Of a stretch of DNA of 64,000 nucleotides, positions 56,073 to 64,000 are shown in pieces. Below the pieces are notes generated by a model. It was given only the letters and a program-made list of their open reading frames with translations, searched no databases and had not been told where the DNA came from. Numbering within the stretch: position 1 is the stretch's first letter; each line of letters opens with the position of its first letter. This stretch comes from Pseudoxanthomonas sp. 3HH-4 (GTDB taxonomy: Bacteria > Pseudomonadota > Gammaproteobacteria > Xanthomonadales > Xanthomonadaceae), in contig NZ_VFPB01000002.1 of NCBI RefSeq assembly GCF_006716465.1, positions 248,001 through 312,000 of the forward strand, written 5' to 3'. The position numbers were made by a program, and so were the translations under genes.

Positions 56073-58619
56073 TCATTCCTTCGCCACCACCGTGTCATAC
56101 AGGCCGTAGCGAGTCAGCCCCTCATGACTCTCTATGCCTGTGTAGCGAAGTGAAGCATCCTCATAACGCCGGAATGCAAAGACAGCCTGATTCATCTGCT
56201 CGGTGTTGAACACCCTCAGGTTCACCAGCAGATTGAAGTCCTTCACGGTCAAGCCCGTCACCACCCTGAACAGTTCCGGCTCGATCTTGGTAATCACGTC
56301 CTTCAGGGTGTTCTCGCGAAAATCGGTCAGATACATGAAGGCCGGGATGCGCGTGGCGAACTTGATCAGCTTCTCTTGAACCAGCTTGCGCTTGCTCTTG
56401 AACTCCTTCTCTTCGTCGGAGAGCTCCTTCTTTTCCTTCTTCGTCAGCTCCCCTTCCTTGGCCTTCTTCTTCAGCGCCTTGATCTTCTCGCTCTTATTGA
56501 TGATCGTTTCGATGACATTGTCGCCCAGCGATCGCCAGCCTTCGATACGCTCAACTGCAGCCAGCGCGTCCGCATTGCTCAGGACACGCCGCAGCGTTTC
56601 GTTGTCCACGTTCACCAACAGCGCGCTTTCCCACTTGCGCGCAAGCAATGTGGCCGACGTGCCTGCCATCGCTATGTCGAGAATGCCGGCGGCATCGATC
56701 TGCGTCATGTTAGCGCCGTCATACGCCAGCACGGGAAGGAACGACACCAGATCCTTGACCGCGTTCTCCGGGTTCGGTTCGTTGGGCGACAGCCCGATCC
56801 CGTACTCGGACAACTGGCGCAGGGCGCGCGTGGGCGCGAAGTCGAACACGAAACACGCGGGCTTGAGCACCTCTTCCTCGTTCGGGTTGTCGCCGTTCGG
56901 GTTCTTGATTGACCACGGCGACTGCACGCGGAACGCCGCCTGGAAGTAAGTTTCCGGCGACTTCAGGTTGCGTAACATGAGAATCGAAGACCACTGCGCC
57001 ACGGTGACACCAGTCGTCAGCTTCCCGCACGACAGCGTGATCGACTTGGTATCGAACCCGCTACCGATAGCCTTGCGCACGGGCGGCAATGCCTCAAGAC
57101 CGATACCTGCAGTCGTGCCGGCAGCCGCGATCACGGTGTAGTCATGCCAGAAGACGTTGTGCTTCTCGGCGAGCAGGTTCGCCATCGCGTGACAAGCTGC
57201 CACGTTCGGCAGGAACCAGAATGAGTGCTGCAAATATGGCAGCAATCGCGTGTCCGAATAAGGGAACGGCGGCTTGGTACCGGTCTTCAGGTGCTCGACG
57301 GCCTTAGGCATGTAAGCGCCACGAATGATGTCGAGCCACTTCTGCACGTCGTCCTTGTGCTTGAACTTCGCCGTCTTGCCGGTGCCGGTTGCCGCGAAGA
57401 ACTCGTTGAGGTCGAACTCGTCGAACTCCCCGGCGCTGGCGATAGCCAGCAGTTCGTCCGGCATTTTGTAGGTTAGCAGCCGCAATTGCGGCAGCGCCCC
57501 ATAGGGGTTCCACTCGTCCGCGTGATAGATGGCGTGTTCTTCCTTGACCCGCTGTTCATCGGTGTAGGTCCAATTGAAGATCTGTTCTTCGATGAACTCG
57601 CCGGTAGCCAGTGCCTTAAACGGCGTGCCAGATAGATACAGGTACGCTCTTGCGGTGATCGGCAGGAAATCAGCTTCCTTCTCCGACAGCACCTCCAGAT
57701 CCTCGTTCACAACGTCCAGCCCCGTTGTGTATTCGAGCTTGGCCTCTGCCTTGGCTACTGATTCTTCTTCGCCCTCGAACAGTTCCTTGGCGGTATCCCG
57801 CCATGCTCCGAAGTGGTATTCGTCGAAGACCACCAAATCCCAGTTCACCTCATGCAGCCACTCGTTCCGGGGCTTGATCGCCCCCGTCGCCTTGTCGCGG
57901 CCTAGCAAGTCCTGGAACGAGCCGAAGTAAACGACTGGCTTCTTCATGTCGATTTCTGTCGGGTCACGCCCGGATGACTTGGACAGATACTGCCAGCCGC
58001 CAAAATCGATATGGCTCTCCAAGTCGCTCTGCCATGCGTCTTCGACGGCAGGCTTGAACGTCACCACGAGCACGCGCTTCGCACTCATCGCCTTCGCTAG
58101 CTGATAGGTGGTGAAAGTCTTACCGAAGCGCATCTTTGCGTTCCAGAGGAAGCGCGGGACAGCATGCTTGTCCTCATTCCAGCGGGAGCGGTAGTAGTCG
58201 TGCGTCAACCGCACCGCTTCTTCCTGCTCTTTACGCATGGGGAAGCGTTCGTGGTGCGTACCCGTGACTTTGACCCCTGTACGCAGCTCGGTCAGGACAG
58301 TTTTCAGGTCGTTGACGGTGCAGCGCATCCATTCACGGCCAACTTCAATGACGTTTTCGTGCTTTTTCGCGACGAGTGCGGCTCGCACCTCGTGATCGCG
58401 GAAGACACTACCATCATCGCGTTCCGCAGCCTCGTCCAACTCGATATTGACCTTCACGCCGGCAGTTCTCGTCTGCTCGGCGATACGCTGCTTCACGCCG
58501 CGCGTGGTCTGGCCGACCTTGAGAAGGCCATCGTGCGCGTCATCGGCAATGGAGTAGGCGTAAATACGCGGCCTGGCATCCGGTTTTGGCACGAGGATTT
58601 CGTCGACGGGCTTACTCAT
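56073..58619 (-). CDS. GIY-YIG/T5orf172-like domain fused to an SF2 helicase (restriction-type)
   Basis: 848 residues. Residues 15-115 resemble a GIY-YIG/T5orf172 nuclease domain (YAYSIADDAHDGLLKVGQTTRG, REWMRCTVNDLKTVL). The SF2 helicase has an unusual Walker A, NAKMRFGKTFTTYQLAK, DEAD-like VVFDEYHFG, LYLSGTPFKAL, and motif V/VI VTVAQWSSILMLR and YFQAAFRVQSPW. A Lys/Glu-rich coiled segment follows at about 700-760. This looks like the motor of a restriction system. Its start overlaps the stop of the methyltransferase gene by eight bases, so they are one operon. Confidence 0.82.
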   Translation of the reverse strand: MSKPVDEILVPKPDARPRIYAYSIADDAHDGLLKVGQTTRGVKQRIAEQTRTAGVKVNIELDEAAERDDGSVFRDHEVRAALVAKKHENVIEVGREWMRCTVNDLKTVLTELRTGVKVTGTHHERFPMRKEQEEAVRLTHDYYRSRWNEDKHAVPRFLWNAKMRFGKTFTTYQLAKAMSAKRVLVVTFKPAVEDAWQSDLESHIDFGGWQYLSKSSGRDPTEIDMKKPVVYFGSFQDLLGRDKATGAIKPRNEWLHEVNWDLVVFDEYHFGAWRDTAKELFEGEEESVAKAEAKLEYTTGLDVVNEDLEVLSEKEADFLPITARAYLYLSGTPFKALATGEFIEEQIFNWTYTDEQRVKEEHAIYHADEWNPYGALPQLRLLTYKMPDELLAIASAGEFDEFDLNEFFAATGTGKTAKFKHKDDVQKWLDIIRGAYMPKAVEHLKTGTKPPFPYSDTRLLPYLQHSFWFLPNVAACHAMANLLAEKHNVFWHDYTVIAAAGTTAGIGLEALPPVRKAIGSGFDTKSITLSCGKLTTGVTVAQWSSILMLRNLKSPETYFQAAFRVQSPWSIKNPNGDNPNEEEVLKPACFVFDFAPTRALRQLSEYGIGLSPNEPNPENAVKDLVSFLPVLAYDGANMTQIDAAGILDIAMAGTSATLLARKWESALLVNVDNETLRRVLSNADALAAVERIEGWRSLGDNVIETIINKSEKIKALKKKAKEGELTKKEKKELSDEEKEFKSKRKLVQEKLIKFATRIPAFMYLTDFRENTLKDVITKIEPELFRVVTGLTVKDFNLLVNLRVFNTEQMNQAVFAFRRYEDASLRYTGIESHEGLTRYGLYDTVVAKE

Positions 58620-60192
58620 CGTCCCCTTCCAGCTCCATCAAGCGCACCTGAGACTCAATGAAATCTTGTTCCTCCTTCGTGATCCCATACTTCTCATACA
58701 GCGCCTCATCCGTCCACGTTCGGTTCCACGCTTGGGTGGGAACCCACGTGTAGGCGGAGTGTGTTGCGTCTTGCGTTATCTTCCTCAAAGACACGAGAAA
58801 TCGGAAGAAACGAGTGGCGTAATAGGATTGAAGGCTTTTGGCCTTCCGCTCTGTATCAACATAGAAGAATAGAAATGATTGGGTACACGCGGAAGGGGAT
58901 GGCGCAATCAATGACCGACCAAGTATCTGGTGCGGGACTCCATCTCCGCCGTTATATGCCTTTGGGACCATGACTTTCCATGAGTCGACTAGATGCTCGC
59001 TCTTCTCAACTTTGCTGCGAGCAATGTACCCCACGTCCCGCTTCATCTTGCGAATGTAATAAAGTGGAATGTCCCCTGGCCTCCTCTTCTCATGAAACCC
59101 ATCGAAGTTGGAGGTCCAACCGAACTCCTTGTCGCGCGCCAAAAGGGTGTTAATGGAGGCCCCCTTATGCTTCAGCACCTTGTGCAAGATCGAAATGGCG
59201 CGCGACTCGCGGACGAAGACATCGAACTCGCCAAGGTTGCGCCTGATCGGCCCGACGATTTCATCGCCCCGCATCGTGGTGACATTGCAGTCCCCGTTAT
59301 AGGACTCGTCCCAGAGGAAGTAGCAGACCCCTGCCTTGATTTCGACTCCAGGGAATACGTCGCCTGCGGCTGGGTAGTCAACTAGCTCGCAGATATGGCG
59401 ATCATTCAGCATTTCCTGCCGGAACTCGCTCAGACCCAAGCCTGATGCCATCCAGCGAGCGGGAATGACCATCGACAGGTAGCGCGGCTGCAGTTGCTTG
59501 GCCTGATTGACAAAGTGCTGGTAGATCGGGATGTCGCGCGTTCCACCGTCAGAACCCAACTGGTAAGGGGGGTTTCCCACAATGACATCGAACTGCATGT
59601 TGCCTCCAAAAATTTCATTCGTGCGAACCTTGGCGTCCTCGCAGTGAATGAACGCATACGCATGGGTTTCAAATTGATCACCCCGACCGTACGCACTCTC
59701 ATTGACACCACAATAGCCGCACTTTCCGGCCTTCCAGTGGTGCTCAGTGCGTTGAAACCAGATGTTGCCGCCCTCATCTTGGAAGGACTTGGCAATTGAG
59801 TGCTCGCTGTTGGCGCGTTTACTGCAATACAGACTCCGCCGAGCCAGAAGGCTTGTCAGGCTGGTGATCCCGATCCCGAAAACTTGCTTGCTCAGGATGT
59901 GATCAACTCGCTCTTGAAGATCAGGAATCTGATCCTTCAATCCTTCCGTCAAGCGCGAGGTGATCTCTCTTAGGAAAACACCTGACTTCGTACATGGATC
60001 CAGAAACGTCACGTTGGGGTCGGCCCATATACTGGCTCCCTTATTCCTGACAGACCAAGCTGAGGCCAACGTGTCCAGCATTCTGTTGGCCAACTCCGGC
60101 GGAGTGAATACCTCGTCATTCGAGAGGTTCGCAATGCAGGTCAGCACGTCGGGATTGCGCCCGCGCAAGGTAAATCCGGCTTGTTCGTTCAT
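58612..60192 (-). CDS. N6-adenine DNA methyltransferase, full catalytic domain
   Basis: 526 residues. FTPPELANRMLDTL (motif X-like), FLDPCTKSGVFLREI (motif I, AdoMet) and VIVGNPPYQLG (catalytic NPPY) show an adenine-N6 methylase of the Eco57I/type I class. A Cys pair (CGYCGVNES) and YCSKR suggest a small zinc knot between motifs. The C-terminal 200 residues (GFHEKRRPGDIPLYYIRKM, GGDGVPHQILGRSLIAPS) may bind the target. It overlaps the upstream small methylase gene (ATGA) and the helicase gene by eight bases. GC is lower than in flanking core genes. Confidence 0.85.
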   Translation of the reverse strand: MNEQAGFTLRGRNPDVLTCIANLSNDEVFTPPELANRMLDTLASAWSVRNKGASIWADPNVTFLDPCTKSGVFLREITSRLTEGLKDQIPDLQERVDHILSKQVFGIGITSLTSLLARRSLYCSKRANSEHSIAKSFQDEGGNIWFQRTEHHWKAGKCGYCGVNESAYGRGDQFETHAYAFIHCEDAKVRTNEIFGGNMQFDVIVGNPPYQLGSDGGTRDIPIYQHFVNQAKQLQPRYLSMVIPARWMASGLGLSEFRQEMLNDRHICELVDYPAAGDVFPGVEIKAGVCYFLWDESYNGDCNVTTMRGDEIVGPIRRNLGEFDVFVRESRAISILHKVLKHKGASINTLLARDKEFGWTSNFDGFHEKRRPGDIPLYYIRKMKRDVGYIARSKVEKSEHLVDSWKVMVPKAYNGGDGVPHQILGRSLIAPSPSACTQSFLFFYVDTERKAKSLQSYYATRFFRFLVSLRKITQDATHSAYTWVPTQAWNRTWTDEALYEKYGITKEEQDFIESQVRLMELEGDDE

Positions 60193-60824
60193 GTAGCTGC
60201 CCCCACCGCAAGTTCGCCGACGGTCATCGCCGGGTAAATCTTGGTCGGTGTGAAAATCTCATGCTTACCCAGGTGCGCGAACAGCGAGTCCTCCGCACTG
60301 AAGGCCGACGAATGCGTCAGTACGTCGAAACGGAAGTCGCGCCGCTGGAACTTGCCCTTGCCCAGGTAGCCCCATTCGGCAAAAGTGATCGGCTGCTTGC
60401 TGCTGTCGAGCATGGTCAAGGCGTCGCCGTGAACCAGATTCTGCGACAGCACGTAGCTCGCCACCCGGTACAGGTCGTCGGCCTCATCGAGGCGCAGATA
60501 CTCAGCGAAGATTTCGAGCAGGTTGTCCCGGCACTCGGCAATGTTGTCCGGGAGCAGTTCCACCCCGTAGATACACATCAGCCCGTGCAGCGCGAAGTGG
60601 CGCTTCTCGAACTCGGACTTGCCGTATTTCAGTTCAACCGCCGCGAGCTTGCGCCGCAGGATTTGAATCAGGAAGTTGCCACTGCCGCAGGCAGGCTCCA
60701 GAAACCGACTGTCGATCCGATCGGTTTCGCCCTTCACCAGGTTGAGCATGGCTTCGACCATCCACGGCGGAGTAAACACTTCCCCGTGGTCGGCAACACG
60801 CTGCTTTGATTTGACCAAAGCCAT
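60189..60824 (-). CDS. Small N6-methyltransferase-like protein lacking visible NPPY
   Basis: 211 residues. GEVFTPPWMVEAMLNLV and FLEPACGSGNFLIQILRRKL are methylase motifs X and I, and VASYVLSQNLVHGDAL is a motif III-like part. The catalytic NPPY is not present in this reading frame; the frame ends after PAMTVGELAVGAAT. It therefore looks like half a methylase, placed before a second protein that has its own motif I and NPPY. It may be an inactive partner or an AdoMet-binding subunit, or a degenerate copy. Its stop and the next start overlap as ATGA. Confidence 0.75.
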   Translation of the reverse strand: MALVKSKQRVADHGEVFTPPWMVEAMLNLVKGETDRIDSRFLEPACGSGNFLIQILRRKLAAVELKYGKSEFEKRHFALHGLMCIYGVELLPDNIAECRDNLLEIFAEYLRLDEADDLYRVASYVLSQNLVHGDALTMLDSSKQPITFAEWGYLGKGKFQRRDFRFDVLTHSSAFSAEDSLFAHLGKHEIFTPTKIYPAMTVGELAVGAAT

Positions 60825-60826
60825 GC

Positions 60827-61714
60827 TTAGTCCTCACCCACCAAGAACCATACTGGCTTCAACGGCAAACGGCGTCGCGCACCATCATCCAGCTTCGCAT
60901 AGTGCGTGGTCCACAGCTCCACCAGCTTGGTGGTATCGAGTAGCGTGATGCGGCGGTGCGACTGGCGCGCTTCCAGTTCCGCATCCTTGGTGAAGCCAGA
61001 CAGCGCCACGAACAGGCCGACATCGCCATCACCCAGCACCGCCATGAAGCTGCGCAGGCCGACGACATCGATACGGGGCGAGTTCGCATTGCGCTTGACC
61101 TGTACTTTGATACGCGGCGGGCGCGTACCCAACGGATCGTTGTAGGCGATGACATCGACACCGCCGTCCTTGCCTGACGGCGCCACCCAGGCCACGTGGT
61201 AATCCATAGCCTTCAGCAGTTCCGCGACCAGATCCTGAAACTCGTAAGGCGGCATCTCGGCCAGGAAATCCTCGATCTCCTTCCAGGCCATTTCCTCCGC
61301 CTGTTCCAGCGTGATGACCGCGGACTTCTCCGCCGCCTCTTCGGCCTCGTCTTCTTCCAGCGCCGCCGGCTGTGCCTTGCGCCATTTCCAGTAGAGCTTC
61401 TCGGCCTGACGGTAGAACGCTTCCGCATCCTTGATGGACGCGAACGCGGCTTTGCCCTCGTCGCTGGCCGACCAGACACCCTTGTGCTTGATCAGCCAGC
61501 CCGCCTTGACGCAGGACACCGTCGCGAAGCGGACGATGCGCTCGAAACGGCGGCCGCCGGACGAATAGTCGCCGGCCTCGTAGTCGGTCAGTTGGACGGC
61601 CTGCTCCAGCGCTTTAAGCGCATCCGCGGCCTTCATGCCGTCGGGCTGGGCGATCAGAATTTCGAATAGCTTGCGAATCAGATGGCCAGTCCTGGCCTTA
61701 GTGACGTCCGCCAC
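60827..61714 (-). CDS. Mrr-like restriction endonuclease
   Basis: 295 residues. The N-terminal 100 residues are the Mrr winged-helix domain (ALEQAVQLTDYEAGDYSSGG, VSCVKAGWLIKHKGVW). A Glu/Lys coil links to the C-terminal nuclease: PPYEFQDLVAELLKAMDYHV, GKDGGVDVIAYND (Asp) and IKVQVKRNANS (QxK), the PD-(D/E)xK pattern of Mrr_cat, followed by GDVGLFVALSGFTKDAELE. Such enzymes cut methylated or unmodified DNA depending on type. Two bases separate its stop from the next start, so it leads a four-gene operon with two methylase-like proteins and a helicase. Confidence 0.87.
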   Translation of the reverse strand: MADVTKARTGHLIRKLFEILIAQPDGMKAADALKALEQAVQLTDYEAGDYSSGGRRFERIVRFATVSCVKAGWLIKHKGVWSASDEGKAAFASIKDAEAFYRQAEKLYWKWRKAQPAALEEDEAEEAAEKSAVITLEQAEEMAWKEIEDFLAEMPPYEFQDLVAELLKAMDYHVAWVAPSGKDGGVDVIAYNDPLGTRPPRIKVQVKRNANSPRIDVVGLRSFMAVLGDGDVGLFVALSGFTKDAELEARQSHRRITLLDTTKLVELWTTHYAKLDDGARRRLPLKPVWFLVGED

Positions 61715-61853
61715 AGCGTTCCCCTCCTACGTGGTCCGGGAACTGTACGCTGCCGTTCACATTCGCTCAACGAAATAGCCTGGATGTGGCGTGGAAAGCG
61801 CTTGGTGACTCTCTTGAGCTTGGAAAAATCAGGGATGGGCTTAAGCAAGAGCG

Positions 61854-61900
61854 CCCCTCATCCGCCTTCGGCACCTTCTCCCCGTTTCACGGGGAGAAGG
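61854..61900. repeat. Short interspersed repeat with a perfect hairpin
   Basis: CCCCTCATCCGCCTTCGGCA (61854-61873) is followed by CCTTCTCCCCG-TTTCA-CGGGGAGAAGG, a perfect 11-pair hairpin at 61874-61900. The first 22 bases recur exactly at 62399-62420. It lies upstream of the Mrr-like gene. Confidence 0.75.
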
Positions 61901-61937
61901 AAAAGCGGGTCTTGCGCGCGAATGATTCGGGATTGCC

Positions 61938-62240
61938 TCAATCCCTCAACTTCAACGCCGGCTGCTCATCAATCGTCCCATCCTCGTTGACCACCACGTA
62001 GCGCCCCTCGCGGTTGAACAGCACGGGGATGGGCGTCTTGAACAAGGGGCGGCGGACGAACTTCAGGTGCCAGTGGAAGGCTTCCATCGTGTGGATGGTG
62101 GCCTGCTGCTGCGGGGTGAGGCCGGTCAGCAGCATGGCGTCGTCCATCTTCGGCGCGCCCTTGCGGCGCTCCGGCGTACGGGGAGAGGTGCCCGAAGTGT
62201 CCGGGTCGGGTGTGTCGCGGGGGCGATGGGGATCCGTCAT
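61938..62240 (-). CDS. Small conserved hypothetical protein (paralogue 1)
   Basis: 100 residues from the ATG preceded by GGAG. The second half reads LTPQQQATIHTMEAFHWHL, KFVRRPLFKTPIPVLFNRE and YVVVNEDGTIDEQPALKLR. A second protein at 62525 shares this core with about half identical residues, so they are paralogues. The N-terminus is proline-rich and variable (PHRPRDTPDPDTSGTSPRTP). No signal peptide. I do not recognise a family. Tandem duplication and good ribosome sites indicate both are made. Confidence 0.65.
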   Translation of the reverse strand: MTDPHRPRDTPDPDTSGTSPRTPERRKGAPKMDDAMLLTGLTPQQQATIHTMEAFHWHLKFVRRPLFKTPIPVLFNREGRYVVVNEDGTIDEQPALKLRD

Positions 62241-62398
62241 CCGGTGGGGGCTCCTGATGGCGTGGAACGGGGACGTGCATGCCGCTGTGGCGGCAGCCTT
62301 ACCTTCTATCGGCCGGGCTCAAGGGAACGTGAGGACCGCGTTGTGTCGCGGAGGGGCGTTCAGGGAAAGCGGCGACGGGCTTGGAGGGATCGCGCTTG

Positions 62399-62513
62399 CC
62401 CCTCATCCGCCTTCGGCACCCACCCCGGCCGGGCGAAGCACGCCCGGCGTTCCGACGATCGCGCGGCATGCCGCGCAAGCAGATCGTCTTCACCCCCGCC
62501 CGCGGGGAGAAGG
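62399..62513. repeat. Compound repeat with several nested hairpins
   Basis: Starts with the 22-bp sequence shared with 61854. Inside are CCGGGCG-AAGCA-CGCCCGG (62429-62447), a perfect 16-bp palindrome GCGCGGCATGCCGCGC (62461-62476) and enclosing arms GACGATC / GATCGTC (62454-62460 and 62482-62488). It ends CGGGGAGAAGG as the short copy does. The short copy therefore looks like this one with its centre removed, or this one like an insertion into it. Confidence 0.7.
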
Positions 62514-62524
62514 ATATGCAGCCG

Positions 62525-62845
62525 TCAGGCGCGCAGGACGAGCGTGGGGGTTTCGTTGAGCGTGCCGTCTTCTTCGATCACCACATGACGCGTTGCGTCA
62601 CGATCGAACAACACCGGGATGGGCGCGCAGAACAGCGGACGGCGCACGAAGGCCAGGCGCCACTGGAAGATTTCCAGCGCTTCCAACGTCATCAACTGCG
62701 CAGGCGTGAGGCCGGCGCGCAGGTCGGCGGCATCCTGCGCCGCGGTGGACTTGCGGCGCTCGGGCGCGCGCGGAGCCGCCGCCTTGGGGGCGGAGGCCTG
62801 CCAGGGACCGGTGATGACAGAGGCGTGGGCGGCGTTGCGATGCAT
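62525..62845 (-). CDS. Small conserved hypothetical protein (paralogue 2)
   Basis: 106 residues from the ATG at 62845, preceded by GGAG. LTPAQLMTLEALEIFQWRLA, FVRRPLFCAPIPVLFDRD and VVIEEDGTLNETPTLVLR align along their length with the protein at 61938-62240. Only the N-terminal 45 residues differ (A/P-rich here). No signal peptide. An upstream in-frame start at 62872 would add nine residues. Function unknown; the conserved FVRRPLF-PIPVLF core looks like a folded domain of about 60 residues. Confidence 0.65.
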   Translation of the reverse strand: MHRNAAHASVITGPWQASAPKAAAPRAPERRKSTAAQDAADLRAGLTPAQLMTLEALEIFQWRLAFVRRPLFCAPIPVLFDRDATRHVVIEEDGTLNETPTLVLRA

Positions 62846-62959
62846 GGGGGCTCCAACAATTTCGGGTGACATCTGTTGCTACTAACGGCCACGGGCGGCC
62901 GCTATTTAGGGTGGTGATGACCCTGCAAGGCGTGTGCCGGAATGTGGGGCAGGCATGAA

Positions 62960-62983
62960 AAAGCCCCGCGGGTGCGGGGCTTT
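62960..62983 (-). terminator. Terminator of purA
   Basis: Perfect ten-pair stem AAAGCCCCGC / GCGGGGCTTT with loop GGGT and TTCATG tail on the minus strand, 41 bp past the purA stop. Confidence 0.85.
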
Positions 62984-62995
62984 CTCAGTCGCGGG

Positions 62996-63020
62996 GTCCC
63001 GGCGTTCGCCGGGATGACGG
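62996..63020. repeat. Short palindromic repeat near purA stop
   Basis: GTCCCGGCGTTCGCCGGGAT followed by GACGG forms a hairpin CCCGGCG-TT-CGCCGGG. The same motif is widespread in this family and in other proteobacteria; here it lies between the purA stop and its terminator. Confidence 0.6.
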
Positions 63021-63024
63021 CGGA

Positions 63025-64000
<976 letters not shown>

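Overview
The window is high-GC, gamma-proteobacterial chromosome that reads as Xanthomonadaceae/Lysobacteraceae (Pseudoxanthomonas, Stenotrophomonas, Lysobacter or a close relative). Three things point there: the gene order lexA-recA-recX-alaS-csrA, a perfect 19-bp LexA operator of the Xanthomonas/Xylella type (TTAG-N6-TACTA), and paired GTAG-headed palindromic repeats like the SMAG repeats of Stenotrophomonas. Genus is inference; no rRNA is present. No CRISPR array, insertion sequence or complete prophage was seen.

Layout. 1-12.1 kb: the edge of an exopolysaccharide or surface-glycan locus. It holds a truncated asparagine synthetase, a methyltransferase, an acyl carrier protein, an AMP-forming ligase, a NAD-synthase-like amidase, a GNAT-like protein, a polysaccharide deacetylase, a family 2 glycosyltransferase, a polyprenyl-phosphate sugar transferase and a secreted beta-helix protein. 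A PQQ sugar dehydrogenase lies antisense inside it. 12.3-20.5 kb: tRNA-Arg and tRNA-Ser, then the core block csrA-alaS-recX-recA-lexA, with ubiB and a cinA-family gene upstream of lexA. 20.6-29.5 kb: a TonB-dependent receptor, mutS, katG and a DUF937 protein. 29.6-37.7 kb: hslR, the translation operon rpsP-rimM-trmD-rplS, a class IV aminotransferase, ffh, a CcsA-like protein, a coq7-type hydroxylase and radA, with two paired palindromic repeats.

38-55 kb is accessory: a bacterial member of the animal-type heme peroxidase family, tRNA-Thr, a 1607-residue RHS protein ending in a zinc-metalloprotease-like domain and translationally coupled to a small lipoprotein (candidate toxin/immunity pair), an NHL/FG-GAP surface protein, a glycine-zipper protein, a histidine kinase, a proline-rich protein, a receiver/HWE-kinase pair and an HNH endonuclease.

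55.4-61.7 kb is a candidate defence island: a 42-bp tandem repeat, then a tightly packed minus-strand operon of an Mrr-like nuclease, two adjacent N6-adenine methyltransferase-like proteins (the first without a visible catalytic NPPY) and a GIY-YIG-like/SF2 helicase fusion. Two small paralogous proteins of unknown function and the 3' part of purA close the window.

The two regions most likely to hold something undescribed are the RHS-metalloprotease/lipoprotein pair (39.9-45.2 kb) and the four-gene restriction-like operon (56.0-61.7 kb). The ACP/ligase/NAD-synthase-like trio at 3.0-5.8 kb comes next.
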